Position numbers and translations under genes: made by a program | In this document: in pieces, positions 12,615 to 12,705 of the stretch | How the letters are laid out: the number at the start of each line of letters is the position of its first letter | How positions within the stretch are numbered: position 1 is the first letter of the stretch | Source: Nitrospinae bacterium AH_259_B05_G02_I21 | Lineage (GTDB): Bacteria > JADFOP01 | Direction of reading: 5' to 3' | Length of the DNA: 12,705 nt | NCBI GenBank assembly: GCA_027717595.1 | Contig: JALLOF010000044.1 | Location: forward strand, 1-12,705 | Notes under the pieces: model-generated | What the model saw: the letters and a program-made list of their open reading frames with translations, nothing else | What the model was told of the DNA's origin: nothing | The model's database searches: none

Positions 12615-12705
12615 TCAATTAACTAATACTAGTCAAGGTTAAATGGAGAACCAAAGGAACAGACCTGGTTAGCCACGAGGAACTAAAGAAACTCATTATG
12701 GTTTC
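12612..12705. other. AT-richer segment of unknown origin at the window's right end
   Basis: The composition changes sharply at about 12612. A plus-strand frame from 12624 to the edge (LILVKVKWRTKGTDLVSHEE, then LKKLIMV) and a minus-strand frame from the edge to TAA at about 12620 are both open, but neither has a credible start or recognisable family. Too short to call. Confidence 0.35.

Overview
The window comes from a Gram-negative-type bacterium with a GC-rich genome: most genes show strong G/C bias at wobble positions, and there are several Sec-type signal peptides and one lipoprotein-type signal. I cannot name a phylum from the sequence. A DUF1571 protein, a bacterial GH3-family enzyme, a C25 (gingipain-like) peptidase and a cytochrome P460 together suggest an uncultured environmental lineage (Planctomycetes-, Deltaproteobacteria-, NC10- or Nitrospirota-like). 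That is inference only.

Layout. Bases 1-600 (+) are the C-terminal part of a sigma-70 family factor, cut by the window edge. Bases 731-1255 (+) encode a secreted or membrane-anchored mono-haem cytochrome P460-like protein. Bases 9191 down to 1446 (-) hold seven tightly packed genes, most overlapping or 12-15 nt apart. In transcription order they are: membrane-anchored alpha/beta hydrolase, GH3-family acyl-adenylating enzyme, secreted DUF1571 (LolA-like) protein, enolase-superfamily racemase/epimerase-like enzyme, cytoplasmic alpha/beta hydrolase, NDUFA9-like SDR, and a lipoprotein alpha/beta hydrolase. A good promoter candidate (TTGACA, 17 nt, TAGCGT) lies at about 9309-9281. The set looks like one pathway that makes or remodels an acyl-amide or acyl-ester compound at the cell envelope. 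I do not recognise it as a described system.

Bases 9385-12087 form a separate module: a secreted C25-type cysteine peptidase (9576-11207, +) and a small secreted protein whose predicted mature part has eight cysteines (11385-11855, +), the latter followed by a textbook terminator. The module is bracketed by two direct copies of a 60-bp element (54/60 identical) that belongs to no gene I can identify. Protease, small Cys-rich secreted protein and flanking repeats are the most unusual arrangement here.

Bases 12162-12614 (-) hold rpsU (ribosomal protein bS21) and, upstream of it, the last 38 codons of a CspA-type cold-shock protein with its own terminator. The cold-shock reading frame is broken at about 12612-12617, and the last ~90 bases are AT-richer and unrelated to it, so the right end is either a real breakpoint or an assembly join.
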